DNA from: Planctomycetota bacterium
GTDB lineage: Bacteria; Planctomycetota; Planctomycetia; Gemmatales; Gemmataceae
DNA: 33,172 bases
Assembly (NCBI GenBank): GCA_016872605.1
Contig: VGZI01000054.1
Coordinates: forward strand, 1-33,172
Direction: 5' to 3'
Positions 7,417 to 15,376 of the stretch are shown here, in pieces. Under the pieces are notes generated by a model. That model was given only the letters and a program-made list of their open reading frames with translations, did no database searches and was not told where the DNA came from. The stretch's first letter is position 1; each line of letters starts with the position of its first letter. The position numbers were made by a program, and so were the translations under genes.

Positions 7417-8334
7417 GTGGACACACCCGCGGAATCAACGTCTTGGTTCGACGAGCTTTGGCCACGGCTGATTGCCTACAGCGGCATTGGCTACGTGGTC
7501 ACGGCGTACGCCGTTTCGCGCTGGTTGACTCGATGCTCGCCGGCCGATCTGACGCCGCCGGCGCTCTGTCAGCGGGTCGATTCGTTGTCGTGTCAGACGG
7601 CCGACGGGATTACTCTGCATGGGTGGTGCGTTGAGCCGATGTCGCCTCGCGCAAGCGTCGTGCTCTTTCATGGCATGCGGCTAAACCGAAGCGCACTCCT
7701 GGATCGCGTGGAGTTCTTGTGCGACGCGGGTTATCGCTGCGTATTGTTCGATCATCGCGCGCATGGACAAAGCGGCGGACACCTCACGAGTTTCGGATAT
7801 CACGAGCGACACGACGTGGCTGCGGTAGCCGAGTTGGTGGCGAGGTATTGGCCGAACCAGCCTCGGGCGGCGCTGGGCAATTCGATGGGCGCGGCAGCGT
7901 TGTGCTTCGCGGGGAACGTGGCGCATCTTTTCGCCGCCGTTGTTCTCGAAAGCATGTACCACGATCTGGACAGCGCATTTCGCCATCGTGTCGGCCGCGG
8001 CATGCCGGGCTGGTTCGCCCATTTTCGCCGCGGGATCCGATGCTTCACCGAATACCGGCTCGGCATGTCCATTCATGAAGTCTCGCCGGCTGAGCACGTC
8101 GTCAACCTGGCGCCGCAGCCCGTGCTGCTTTTGACCGGCAGCAATGACCCACATGCGCCGCCGCACGAGGTTCGAGCGATTGCCGATCGCATTCCACATT
8201 GCAGTGAGTTTCATGTGATCGACGGGGCCGGCCACCACGGCCTGTGCGAACACGGCGGCGACCCCTATCGCGACCTGATCCTCGGCTTCCTCGCCAAGCA
8301 CCTCTTCGCGCGCCGGCAATCGCGCGCGGCGTGA
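7417..8334 (+). CDS. Alpha/beta hydrolase with N-terminal membrane segment
   Basis: A 305-residue serine hydrolase of the alpha/beta fold. The nucleophile elbow is GNSMG (Ser156); the strand before the oxyanion loop reads VVLFHGM, and FDHRAHGQSG is the usual segment after strand 4. Candidate acid and base are Asp244 (TGSNDPHAPPHE) and His273 (DGAGHHGL), completing a Ser-Asp-His triad. A hydrophobic stretch at residues 18-37 could be a membrane anchor. The family covers esterases, lipases and peptidases, and the substrate cannot be read from sequence. Translation starts at GTG 7417; no better start is in frame. The space from the tolC-like gene is filled with repeats, including the heptamer array. 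It follows the efflux gene on the same strand with a 97-base gap, so joint transcription is possible but not shown. Confidence 0.85.
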   Translation: MDTPAESTSWFDELWPRLIAYSGIGYVVTAYAVSRWLTRCSPADLTPPALCQRVDSLSCQTADGITLHGWCVEPMSPRASVVLFHGMRLNRSALLDRVEFLCDAGYRCVLFDHRAHGQSGGHLTSFGYHERHDVAAVAELVARYWPNQPRAALGNSMGAAALCFAGNVAHLFAAVVLESMYHDLDSAFRHRVGRGMPGWFAHFRRGIRCFTEYRLGMSIHEVSPAEHVVNLAPQPVLLLTGSNDPHAPPHEVRAIADRIPHCSEFHVIDGAGHHGLCEHGGDPYRDLILGFLAKHLFARRQSRAA

Positions 8335-8382
8335 TTGGCGCGGCACGACGTCCGCCGGACTCTGCCATGCAGGGCTAAACGA

Positions 8383-9495
8383 TCACTTGATCGGAAGTGC
8401 CTTGACCAGTTCGTGCCACTTGGCAGCGTCGGCGACACGCCCCGCATGATAGGCGTTGCCATTGCGGCGATCGAATTGAGCCGCTCGGTCATTTGCGTCG
8501 GTCGTGAGCCAAGCGAGCAAATCGCCGACCTCGTAGAGACCTTTTTCATGATGCAGCGGGAATGCCGTCGGAAGGCGCAGTTTGAGCGACGGCGTCTCTG
8601 CCTTCTGCAAACGCTCCATCAGGAACTTGGCGGACAAACAAAACAGAAAGCGATCGCCCAGGTCCGTCGCTTCGAGGGCCCAAATCAAGTGCTTTTCGAA
8701 GAGCTTCGTTGCCTTGGGCAGGTTGTCGGTTATTGCTAGAAACAACAAGTGCTCGGCGAGGATGTCGAGCATCGCCGGCGTCCTGGACACGAGCCGATAG
8801 CCGTTGCGATGCATCTGGCGGGCCTCGTCGAGTCGACCTAATCGATAGAGCGGCATCAGCAGTCGGCCGTAGGTCAGATGCGGAACCTCCGCGCAACTCA
8901 AACGCCCGCCGATGATCGGTTCTGCGGTCTGCACGGCCAATTCATCCAGCCCGAGGAAGTTGGCGTAGTTCACTTTCTCATCCATCTCGCAGGCCGGGCA
9001 GTCGGACATCCAGTCGCGCGGCATGTCGCGAAACGCCTTATAGGAGGATTTAGCAAGCGCTTTCTCGCCCATCTTGATCGCCAGCTTCCAGCGTGCCATC
9101 CATACCGGTCGCATGCTGATTCCGGCTCGCTCGTAGCGGCGAGCCATTTCATCGAGCATGTCCTCGATCTGCTTGCGGCTGATCTGTGGGAAATCACCGA
9201 GAGAGTTGACAATCCATTTGAATTTCCAGAACAGTTCGCTTTCCGGAAACTGATCCGGGTGCTTGTCGGCCTGCGACAGGCACCAAGAGAAGGCGACCAG
9301 GGCCTTGTCCGGAGCACCGGAAAACGTCGCCGCCTCGATGAGCGCAAGCCGAGCCGGAAATGCAAGGTCGATCATGTTGCGCGCGTCGGCTCGGCGAACG
9401 ATTTCCTCCAGGACCGCGCACTTGGCCGGCCCATTTTCCATGGCCTCGGCGTCCCACAGATCCAGTTCCAGGCTTTCGTCGTTCTTGCGGGTCAT
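8383..9495 (-). CDS. Hypothetical protein, alpha-helical TPR-like repeats
   Basis: A 370-residue protein with no signal peptide or membrane segment, so probably cytoplasmic. It looks all-helical, with TPR-like spacing in segments such as YGRLLMPLYRLGRLDEARQ and AEHLLFLAITDNLPKATKLFEKH, typical of tetratricopeptide repeats that mediate protein-protein contacts. No catalytic motif is visible. The ATG at 9495 has GGTGG a few bases upstream; a GTG at 9510 has nothing comparable. A diverged palindromic repeat lies in the gap on its upstream side (9522-9560), and the DUF1549/DUF1553 gene ends 78 bases upstream on the same strand. Function unknown; the TPR call rests on pattern only. Confidence 0.75.
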   Translation of the reverse strand: MTRKNDESLELDLWDAEAMENGPAKCAVLEEIVRRADARNMIDLAFPARLALIEAATFSGAPDKALVAFSWCLSQADKHPDQFPESELFWKFKWIVNSLGDFPQISRKQIEDMLDEMARRYERAGISMRPVWMARWKLAIKMGEKALAKSSYKAFRDMPRDWMSDCPACEMDEKVNYANFLGLDELAVQTAEPIIGGRLSCAEVPHLTYGRLLMPLYRLGRLDEARQMHRNGYRLVSRTPAMLDILAEHLLFLAITDNLPKATKLFEKHLIWALEATDLGDRFLFCLSAKFLMERLQKAETPSLKLRLPTAFPLHHEKGLYEVGDLLAWLTTDANDRAAQFDRRNGNAYHAGRVADAAKWHELVKALPIK

Positions 9496-9521
9496 GTCGC
9501 CACCAGTCACCGTCTGAGGTG

Positions 9522-9560
9522 CGCCAAGCGAACGCGTGGCACACGGCGGGCGCTAATAAA
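9522..9560. repeat. Half-copy of the GTTTAGC/GCTAAAC palindrome
   Basis: This stretch matches the loop and right arm of the palindrome at 4075-4138 with a few substitutions: GCGCCA, one base, GCGAACGCGTGGC, then a variant of the arm ending GGCGGGCGCTAA. The left arm is missing. It sits in the intergenic gap between the helical-repeat gene and the DUF1549/DUF1553 gene. Confidence 0.8.
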
Positions 9561-9573
9561 AGAGAGGCAAAGC

Positions 9574-11901
9574 TCAATCCACGAAGGCAAACTCGTTCGA
9601 TGTCAGCAGCACGCGGGCGTAGCTCGTCCATGGTGACAATTCTAGTCGCTCGGCAGGTTCGCCGGCCCGTTTCAATTCGTCGCGGTACCTTTCGACGTAG
9701 GACGACGCCTTGGCGATCTCGTCCTTCGTCGCAGGTCGGCCCAAGGCAGTCTCGTATGCCCAGCCGATGCGGCGATCAGCGGGCAGGGCCAACATCCTCT
9801 TGGCAAACGCTTCGGCTTGCTCGCGCACAAATGGATGATTCATGAGGTACAGCGCCTGCAACGGCACTAACGATGTCGTGCGTTTTTCCGTCGAGGCGTT
9901 GGTGTCGGGGCCGTCGAACAGCGCGAGGTACGGATGGCGCTGGATGCGCTGCGTCATCAAGTAAACGCTGCGATGGTTCGATGGATAGACATCCTTGAAC
10001 GGATTGTGCTGCGTCCAGTTCCAATTCTGAATCGGTGGAAACGGATGCGGGCCAGGACGCCTTAGGTCGAGGTTCCCGCTCGCCGCCAGCATGCTGTCGC
10101 GCAGCGCCTCGGCATCGAGGCGACGACGCGAAAATCGCCCCAGCCAGCGATTGCTCGGGTCCTTGGCCAACAGCTCCGGCGATGGATTGCTGGATAGCTG
10201 ATATGTCTTCGAACTGAGGATGTAGCGGTGCAGCCATTTGATCGACCAGCCATGCTTGATGAACTCGTCGGCAAGATGGTCGAGCAATTCCGGATGGCTG
10301 GGCGGTTCGCCGCGCATGCCGAAGTTGTTGGGCGTGGCGACGAGCCCTTGGCCGAAGTGGTGCTGCCAGATGCGATTGACGATGACACGGGCGGTGAGCG
10401 GATGATCGGACCGCGTCAGCCACTTGGCGAGTTCAAGCCGGCCGCTCTGGTTGGGCGGAAACGTCAATGGCTTGCCCTCGATGAACTTTGGGACACGCCG
10501 CGGCGCAAGATCGCCGAGCTTGTCGGGGTCGCCGGCCAGGTGAATGCGCGTCTCGATGACCTTACCGTCCTGCACGGCATACGCGCCTGGCACATCGGTG
10601 GGCAAGCCCCAACGGAAGAGCACGCGTTCTTCAGATCGCAAGGCCGCGAGTCTTCCAGGGTCGCTTTTGGACGCTTCGAGTTTCTTGATCTCGGCCGGCA
10701 ATTCCTTGAGGCGACGCCGGTAATCCGCCATCACCTTGGACGGGTTTGACGCCAGCGGCACGAAGTTGAAGCGTGGCTTCTTCATCGAATGAAACTCTTC
10801 CGAACCAGCGAATGGGTATGTCACGCTGGCGAAGATGCCGTAGAGACCGTAATAGTCTTCGCGGGTGATCGGGTCGAACTTGTGATCGTGGCAGCGGGCG
10901 CAACGTAAGGTCAGACCCATGAAGGCGGCGCCGGTCGTGTCGATGGCGTCTTCCAGCGTCAGGTGCATGAACTCGAACGGCGCCGTCGCATAGCGCCGAC
11001 TGAGCGCAAGGAATCCCGTGGCGATGATTCGTTCATCCTTCATCCTTCCGCCTTCATCCTTCATCAGGTCGCCCGCCAACTGCTCGTGAATGAACTGGTC
11101 GAACGGTTTGTCATTGTTGAACGAGTCAATGATGTAGTCGCGATATCGAATCATCTCGGGAATTGGATAGTCGGCGTTGTCTCCCGCAGTGTCAGCGTAG
11201 CGGACGACGTCCATCCAGTGCCGGCCCCAGCGCTCGCCATAGCGCGACGACACCAGGAGGCGATCGACGACCTGCTCGTAGGTCAGGCTTTCCAGCCTGA
11301 AAGCAGCCGCTTTCGCGTCAGGCTGGAAAGCCTGACCCACGGGCAACCCCGTCAAATCAAACGTCACACGCCGAAACAGCGTTCGCGCGTCCGCCGGACC
11401 GACCGGCTTCACGCCCTGCTCGCGCAGTTTTCTGGCGATATAGCGATCGATCGGATGTGTCGCCCAGCCAGTCGGATCGTCGGGAGGCGGAACGTTCTTG
11501 ATCGGACGAAACGCCCACTGTTCTGTGGCCTTGAACGCGGCATGACTCGATTTCGGCCAAGCGGCGCCGCGCTCGATCCATGTGGAGAAATCGTTGACGA
11601 CGTGGGCCGGCAGCTTTTGGCCCGGGGGCATCTTGAACTCATCGTGCGTCTGTCGGATCGCTTGGAGCAGCACGCTCTTGTCAGGATGACCGGGGACGAT
11701 TGCGGGCCCGCTTCGCCCGCCGATGATGAGGGCGTCGCGCGAATCGACACGAAGTTTGTTGGAGACCTTCGTGCCGCCGTGGCACTTGAAGCATGATTCC
11801 AGCAGCACGGGGCGAATCTTTGCTTCGAAAAACGCCTCGCCGCCCGGGCTTGCTTGTCCGGTGATCAACGCCAATGCCAAGATGGTTGGTTGCATGATCA
11901 T
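9574..11901 (-). CDS. DUF1549/DUF1553 planctomycete cytochrome c protein (PSCyt1-PSCyt2-PSD1)
   Basis: A 775-residue secreted protein of the class abundant in Planctomycetes. A short signal peptide leads to a planctomycete cytochrome C domain with a c-type heme site CFKCH (residues 37-41), followed by DUF1549 (LFRRVTFDLTGLP, then RYGERWGRHWMDVVRYADT) and DUF1553 (GRLELAKWLTRSDHPLTARVIVNRIWQHHFG and later segments). Members often lie beside DUF1501 sulfatase-like genes in sugar-degradation loci; none is here, and the reaction is not established. Two stretches are repeat-derived: residues following LTGLP (GQAFQPD...RLESLTY) come from a 57-base palindrome at 11281-11337, and MKDEGGRMKDER comes from a heptamer array at 11032-11066. 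Both keep the frame. The start may be ATG 11901 or 11895; neither has a good ribosome binding site. Confidence 0.93.
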   Translation of the reverse strand: MIMQPTILALALITGQASPGGEAFFEAKIRPVLLESCFKCHGGTKVSNKLRVDSRDALIIGGRSGPAIVPGHPDKSVLLQAIRQTHDEFKMPPGQKLPAHVVNDFSTWIERGAAWPKSSHAAFKATEQWAFRPIKNVPPPDDPTGWATHPIDRYIARKLREQGVKPVGPADARTLFRRVTFDLTGLPVGQAFQPDAKAAAFRLESLTYEQVVDRLLVSSRYGERWGRHWMDVVRYADTAGDNADYPIPEMIRYRDYIIDSFNNDKPFDQFIHEQLAGDLMKDEGGRMKDERIIATGFLALSRRYATAPFEFMHLTLEDAIDTTGAAFMGLTLRCARCHDHKFDPITREDYYGLYGIFASVTYPFAGSEEFHSMKKPRFNFVPLASNPSKVMADYRRRLKELPAEIKKLEASKSDPGRLAALRSEERVLFRWGLPTDVPGAYAVQDGKVIETRIHLAGDPDKLGDLAPRRVPKFIEGKPLTFPPNQSGRLELAKWLTRSDHPLTARVIVNRIWQHHFGQGLVATPNNFGMRGEPPSHPELLDHLADEFIKHGWSIKWLHRYILSSKTYQLSSNPSPELLAKDPSNRWLGRFSRRRLDAEALRDSMLAASGNLDLRRPGPHPFPPIQNWNWTQHNPFKDVYPSNHRSVYLMTQRIQRHPYLALFDGPDTNASTEKRTTSLVPLQALYLMNHPFVREQAEAFAKRMLALPADRRIGWAYETALGRPATKDEIAKASSYVERYRDELKRAGEPAERLELSPWTSYARVLLTSNEFAFVD
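11032..11066. repeat. Heptamer array (TTCATCC units) inside a coding region
   Basis: Five 7-base units on the plus strand (TTCATCC twice, TTCCGCC, TTCATCC, TTCATCA) lie inside the DUF1549/DUF1553 gene and encode the DEGGRMKDE stretch in a surface-type loop just after the QLAGDL motif. Confidence 0.85.
11281..11337. repeat. Palindromic element inside a coding region
   Basis: Perfect 20-base inverted arms (11281-11300 and 11318-11337) flank a 17-base loop. The whole element is translated in frame within the DUF1549 domain as part of a GQAFQPD...LESLTY segment, just after the conserved DLTGLP motif. Confidence 0.92.
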
Positions 11902-11931
11902 GGTGTGATTTGCGAGCCCAAAGGTGAGGTA

Positions 11932-11979
11932 CCCCTAACCTCTGGGATCCCAGAGGTTTCGGAATACCTCACCTCTGGG
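11932..11979. repeat. Palindrome of the CCC(A/T)GRGGTGAGGTAYTCCGAA family
   Basis: CCCAGAGGT (11949-11957) pairs with ACCTCTGGG (11971-11979) around TTCGGAATACCTC. A further partial copy of the same motif (AGGTGAGGTACCCCTAACCTCTGGG) lies just to the left, making a nested inverted repeat. Relatives occur at 22180-22209 and 22872-22903. Confidence 0.85.
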
Positions 11980-12085
11980 TTTCCCGAGCTTCAAAGTAGT
12001 ATTACACCACAACGCACAGCCATAGGCCAGCATTTTCCCGGCGGGCGTCGGTCGTGAGATCTCATAAAGTTTTAATCACAACGAC

Positions 12086-12114
12086 TTGCTGCGATGGGCC
12101 AAAGGTCTTACATA
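12086..12114 (+). promoter_or_regulatory. Sigma-70-like promoter of the small secreted protein gene
   Basis: TTGCTG and TACATA are separated by 17 bases, close to the -35/-10 consensus. Transcription would start near 12121, giving a leader of about 145 bases that contains a 6-bp GGACCC/GGGTCC hairpin before the gene at 12266. Confidence 0.55.
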
Positions 12115-12265
12115 AAAGGCTACCCTCATCAGCATGTCGAATGGATTCTTAAAAATACCTGAAGGGAACGGACCCTTTTGGGTCCCTCAGTGTTAAAGAG
12201 ACTACGGGAATTTTGCCCGCATGGGGCGGGCACCCCTCATGACTCGCTTCTCAGGAGTGTGTGCG

Positions 12266-12655
12266 ATGGTTCGTAAACTGTTCTGCTCGATGTTCGTGAT
12301 GGCGATCGCGTTGGGCGTCGCCGCGGCTGGTGAATTCCAGGGCCGCATCCTCAAGGTCGACGGCGACACCGTCACCGTGCAAAAGCTCAAGGGTAAGGGC
12401 AAGAAGGTCGAAAACGATGGCGATCCGGTCAAGCTGAAAGTCGGCAAAGACGCCAAGATCGTCGGCGGGAAATTCGACAAGGATGCCAAGAAAGTCGTCG
12501 ACGGCGACGCGGTCACCGACGGTCTGAAGAACGAGATGTTCTCCAAGATCAGCGACAAGGGTCTCCAAGCCACCATCACGACCGAAGGCGAAGGCGACAA
12601 GGAGGCGATCTCCAAGATTCGCGTGTTCGTCAAGAAGAAAGCTGCCGCCGAGTAG
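12266..12655 (+). CDS. Small secreted Lys/Asp-rich protein, function unknown
   Basis: A 129-residue protein starting at ATG 12266, preceded by AGGAG 10 bases upstream. A signal peptide (hydrophobic core MFVMAIALGVAAAG) is followed by a short, highly charged mature part of about 108 residues with beta-type repeats: GRILKVDGDTVTVQKLKG, VKLKVGKDAKIVGGKFDKD, and a C-terminal KIRVFVKKK. The pattern of alternating hydrophobic strands with Asp-Gly turns suggests a small beta-barrel or OB-like fold, but I do not recognise a family. It is probably periplasmic. The gene is well framed by its own promoter (12086-12114) and a strong terminator (12676-12713), so it is a single-gene unit and may be well expressed. 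Confidence 0.82.
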   Translation: MVRKLFCSMFVMAIALGVAAAGEFQGRILKVDGDTVTVQKLKGKGKKVENDGDPVKLKVGKDAKIVGGKFDKDAKKVVDGDAVTDGLKNEMFSKISDKGLQATITTEGEGDKEAISKIRVFVKKKAAAE

Positions 12656-12675
12656 TTTTGGCGACATGCCGGATC

Positions 12676-12713
12676 AAAAAAAAACCACGGGCGTCACGTC
12701 CGTGGTTTTTTTT
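12676..12713. terminator. Bidirectional rho-independent terminator
   Basis: CCACGG (12685-12690) pairs with CCGTGG (12700-12705); nine A residues precede and eight T residues follow the hairpin, so it can end transcription from both sides. It lies between the convergent small secreted protein gene and methyltransferase gene. Confidence 0.92.
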
Positions 12714-12741
12714 AATCCCTTTCCTCTGAGCGCGGCTCCTG

Positions 12742-13512
12742 TTACGCCGTCGGTTTACGGCAACGGATCAGGTACGCTTGCCCCGCGAAGCTCGTGCGGT
12801 GTTCGACATCGACGAATCCTGCCGCGTGCAGCTTGCCCACGATTTTCTCGATTGGCAGATAATGAAATCGGCCACGCTGTGATTCGCGCGTAAGCCAGTT
12901 TCCGTAGGTCCACATCCGCCAGGCGTTCTTTAGATAACTGAACGGCCTCGACTTGGAAAACACGGCCAAAAACGACACCCAGGCGACTCTTCCCCAGGCG
13001 GGATCCGGTACATTCACAGAAAAGACGAAGACTCCACCCGGTTTCAGCAGGCGATTTGTTTCCGCCAAAATACGGTCATACGCGGTCTGGGTCCAAGTTC
13101 CCATTTCCTCCGAGTACGACTCGGCATACTGCAGCGACAGTCCCGACACGATGCCATCGAACTGATCGCCAGACCAATCGGGAAAGCCTTGCGAGAAATC
13201 GCGAGCCAGAAAGCGCAGGCACATCGCCATCGGCTTCGGTTGAAGCCGAGTTCGCAGTTTCGCGTAGGCTTCCTCGTTGACAGGCGCCACATCGACGCCG
13301 AGGACCGATTCGACGAGCCCCTGGCTTTTCTCCCAAATCACTCGTGATAACTGCCCTGAGCCACAGCCCAGATCCAGCCAGCGCTGCCCCCTAGTCGGCT
13401 CAAGCCAGTCCGCCGTGTCCCGCAACAACTCCTGATACGGCGGCAGTTCGTGCTGGTTCCAGAACGCCTTCGCGCACTTCGTGTCCGGCCAATAATTGAC
13501 GGTCGCGCCCAT
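12742..13512 (-). CDS. Class I SAM-dependent methyltransferase
   Basis: A 256-residue methyltransferase. Motif I for S-adenosylmethionine binding is WLDLGCGSGQLSRV (about residues 45-58), followed by an acidic motif II end VLGVDVAP and a FDGIVSGLSLQY segment like motif IV, and a RLLKPGGVFVFSVNVP stretch typical of the Methyltransf_11 group. The acceptor is not evident. The start is ambiguous: GTG 13548 would overlap the stop of the PLD-type gene by four bases (GTGA), but its first 12 residues are encoded by a heptamer repeat array. ATG 13512 begins just after the array, and GGAG from the repeat lies 9 bases upstream, so the repeat seems to provide the ribosome binding site. Probably co-transcribed with the upstream PLD gene. 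Confidence 0.85.
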   Translation of the reverse strand: MGATVNYWPDTKCAKAFWNQHELPPYQELLRDTADWLEPTRGQRWLDLGCGSGQLSRVIWEKSQGLVESVLGVDVAPVNEEAYAKLRTRLQPKPMAMCLRFLARDFSQGFPDWSGDQFDGIVSGLSLQYAESYSEEMGTWTQTAYDRILAETNRLLKPGGVFVFSVNVPDPAWGRVAWVSFLAVFSKSRPFSYLKNAWRMWTYGNWLTRESQRGRFHYLPIEKIVGKLHAAGFVDVEHRTSFAGQAYLIRCRKPTA

Positions 13513-13540
13513 GATTCCTGACTCCTGACCCCTGACTCCT
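13513..13540 (-). repeat. Heptamer repeat array (AGGRRTC units) in a gene leader
   Basis: On the minus strand four tandem units (AGGAGTC, AGGGGTC, AGGAGTC, AGGAATC) end directly before the methyltransferase ATG. They match the array at 7336-7370. The second AGGAGTC unit provides a Shine-Dalgarno-like GGAG. Confidence 0.85.
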
Positions 13541-13544
13541 GGCC

Positions 13545-14156
13545 TCACGCCGCCTTCGTTCCGTGCTGACGGCGATCCTTCACACCCTCGCGGATCACTG
13601 CCGGTTTGGCGTGATCGCGATGTTTGAAAAAATTGTCCCGATACCGCTGAATCAACTCCGGCTGCCCCTTGATGATCAGCAGATTCTCGGCATTCTCATG
13701 CTCGGCCTGGTTCGTGAAATTGAAGCTGCCGGTGATCAGCGTTGTCTGGTCGATGATGATGATCTTGTTGTGGGCGATGGCGTGATCGTGGTCGATTTTC
13801 ACATCGACCCCGTTCTCGAGGAAGATGTGCAGATCGGAATAACGCTCCAGTTCGTTGCTCTTGTCCAGCACGATTTCGACATTGATGCCGCGGTTCTTGG
13901 CGTCGACCAAGCCGAACGTGAGCGGGTCGGCGGTGAAGGAGTAGGCCTGCACGAGGATTTCGCTTTGGGCAGCCTTGAGCTCCTGTACGATGGCTTCCTG
14001 GCATCCGCCCTTGGGAGAGAAGAAGATCAGCGTCTGTGGCTCGTCGCTGAGTTGCTTCGACAGGATGCGATAGAGGTAGACGAGCGTCAACATCCCGGAC
14101 GCGCCGGTTGCTACCTGAATCCACATCAGCGTCATCGGATCGAGCGGCCAAGTCAT
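13545..14156 (-). CDS. Membrane-anchored PLD-superfamily (Nuc-like) protein
   Basis: A 203-residue phospholipase D-like protein. One membrane-spanning segment at about residues 7-32 is followed by a single PLD domain with an HKD motif: His129, Lys131 and Asp136 in HNKIIIIDQTTLITGSFNFT. One HKD copy per chain is the arrangement of Nuc-type bacterial endonucleases, which dimerise to form the active site; members hydrolyse phosphodiester bonds in DNA or phospholipids, and the substrate here is not evident. The catalytic domain is probably outside the membrane. The ATG at 14156 is chosen because GGAGG lies 5 bases upstream. The stop codon is 33 bases before the methyltransferase ATG (or overlaps its alternative GTG), implying an operon of the two genes. 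Confidence 0.87.
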   Translation of the reverse strand: MTWPLDPMTLMWIQVATGASGMLTLVYLYRILSKQLSDEPQTLIFFSPKGGCQEAIVQELKAAQSEILVQAYSFTADPLTFGLVDAKNRGINVEIVLDKSNELERYSDLHIFLENGVDVKIDHDHAIAHNKIIIIDQTTLITGSFNFTNQAEHENAENLLIIKGQPELIQRYRDNFFKHRDHAKPAVIREGVKDRRQHGTKAA

Positions 14157-14433
14157 TTCTGCCTCCATCCATGAAGGTTGGGCCAGAGCATAGCAAAGGT
14201 AGGCACGAAGAGATAGCTGAACTCTACATCGTGCGACTCGGCTCGATGCATGCCCGACTCCGCACAGAACTGGGACAGAATGTCCCACTGTGCGATGCGT
14301 TTTGCGTTGTTTCGTGCGGCGTAACACCCTGCAAATAAATGAGTTACATGACACCTGCCTATCCCCAGCATACGGTGCGAAAAATGCGTCCTACATGCAG
14401 GACCAACCACCGTTTTGTGAAGGAGGATCGGCC

Positions 14434-15120
14434 ATGAACCGCTTCAATCTTCGATTCCTGTTGGTCAGCCTTGTTTCAATCCTCGCCTCGCTGGAGATGT
14501 CCACCAACATTGCAAGCGCCCAGACCTCGCCCGCCCGCACGGAGACGATGAACGGCTTCCTCAACTGCAAGGATGGCGCCTGCGTCTTCGGCCTGCACTA
14601 CGTCGACCTGGTCCGAGGCAGAACCTACGCAATCTGCGTGGAGAGCACGGAAATTCAGCCCCGTCTGTTCCTGGAATCTCTCGATGGGAGCGTGCTCGCG
14701 GCCGACACCGACTACGCGGATCTAAACGGCTGTATCGTGTTCCATGCACCGGCGACGGGGCGTTACCGCTTGATCGCTAATTCCTTCACACCGGTCGGCG
14801 GCGCCTACGTCATTACCATGCGGGAATTGCCCGTCGTGCTTAGCGTGGAAGGAGTTTTGGCGAACGGACGCGCTCGAGGCCACGACCTGGCCTTGGAAGC
14901 TGGACGCCGCTACGTGATCGACCTGGAAAGCCGAGATTTCAGCGCATTTGTCAGGCTGCTAAACTCGGACGATGTGATTGTGGCCTTTGAGGATGAATGC
15001 CTGGGCGACATGGCCCGGCTCGTGTTCGTGCCGCGACGCAGCGGCATCTATCGCGTGATGATCACCGCGGCCGGCCCCAGCGTCAATGGCGACTTCGCCA
15101 TTCGCGTGTGCGAAGATTGA
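14434..15120 (+). CDS. Secreted protein with two PPC-like beta-sandwich repeats
   Basis: A 228-residue exported protein. The start at 14434 is preceded by GGAGG, and a signal peptide ends near ASAQ (about residue 29). The mature part consists of two similar halves, each of about 90 residues, with the pattern: ligand-like Y-x-I/V-x-L/V-E-S, then a Leu-rich strand with an acidic turn (LAADTDYADLNG in the first, VAFEDECLGDM in the second), then VFxxxxxGxYRxxI/V. This resembles bacterial pre-peptidase C-terminal (PPC) beta-sandwich domains, usually accessory to secreted enzymes, but here no catalytic part is attached. Four cysteines in the first half might form disulfides. Function unknown. A strong inverted repeat follows at 15139-15199. 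Confidence 0.75.
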   Translation: MNRFNLRFLLVSLVSILASLEMSTNIASAQTSPARTETMNGFLNCKDGACVFGLHYVDLVRGRTYAICVESTEIQPRLFLESLDGSVLAADTDYADLNGCIVFHAPATGRYRLIANSFTPVGGAYVITMRELPVVLSVEGVLANGRARGHDLALEAGRRYVIDLESRDFSAFVRLLNSDDVIVAFEDECLGDMARLVFVPRRSGIYRVMITAAGPSVNGDFAIRVCED

Positions 15121-15138
15121 TCGCCCAGCGCCGAATGC

Positions 15139-15199
15139 GTTTAGCCGCTCGCTTTTGGCGAGCGCGTACGGCGCGATCGCCAAAAGCGAGCGACTAAAC
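15139..15199. repeat. Palindrome with GTTTAG ends, 23-base arms
   Basis: Arms 15139-15161 and 15177-15199 match at 22 of 23 positions around a 15-base GC-rich loop. The ends (GTTTAGC...CTAAAC) match the 4075-4138 element, but the middle carries CGCTCGCTTTTGGCGA instead. It lies between two plus-strand genes, just after the stop of the PPC-like gene, and might also act as a transcript-end stabiliser. Confidence 0.9.
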
Positions 15200-15277
15200 C
15201 GCTTCAGGGACTGATCGCTAAAATCGTTCAAATCGGAACAAATCGCGAAGTCTGCCCCGTTTTCCTGAGCAATTCGT

Positions 15278-15306
15278 TTGACATCCCTGGCCCGTTCTGT
15301 TTAACA
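15278..15306 (+). promoter_or_regulatory. Near-consensus sigma-70-like promoter of the coiled-coil protein gene
   Basis: A perfect -35 hexamer TTGACA is followed after 17 bases by TTAACA as the -10. The coding start is 70 bases downstream at 15377. This is the best promoter match seen in the window. Confidence 0.65.
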
Positions 15307-15376
15307 TGGAACAAGGTCGTTTGCCGCACTTCGGCAGGCGCCAGACTGCGCATTTCCATTGCGAAGAGGTGAATCC

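Larger units (their letters stand above)
11902..12265. other. Intergenic region between divergent genes: repeat, promoter, leader hairpin
   Basis: This 364-base gap contains no gene that I can see. It holds a palindromic repeat (11932-11979), a sigma-70-like promoter for the small secreted protein (12086-12114), and a GGACCC-TTTT-GGGTCC hairpin (12170-12185) in the leader of that transcript. Confidence 0.6.
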
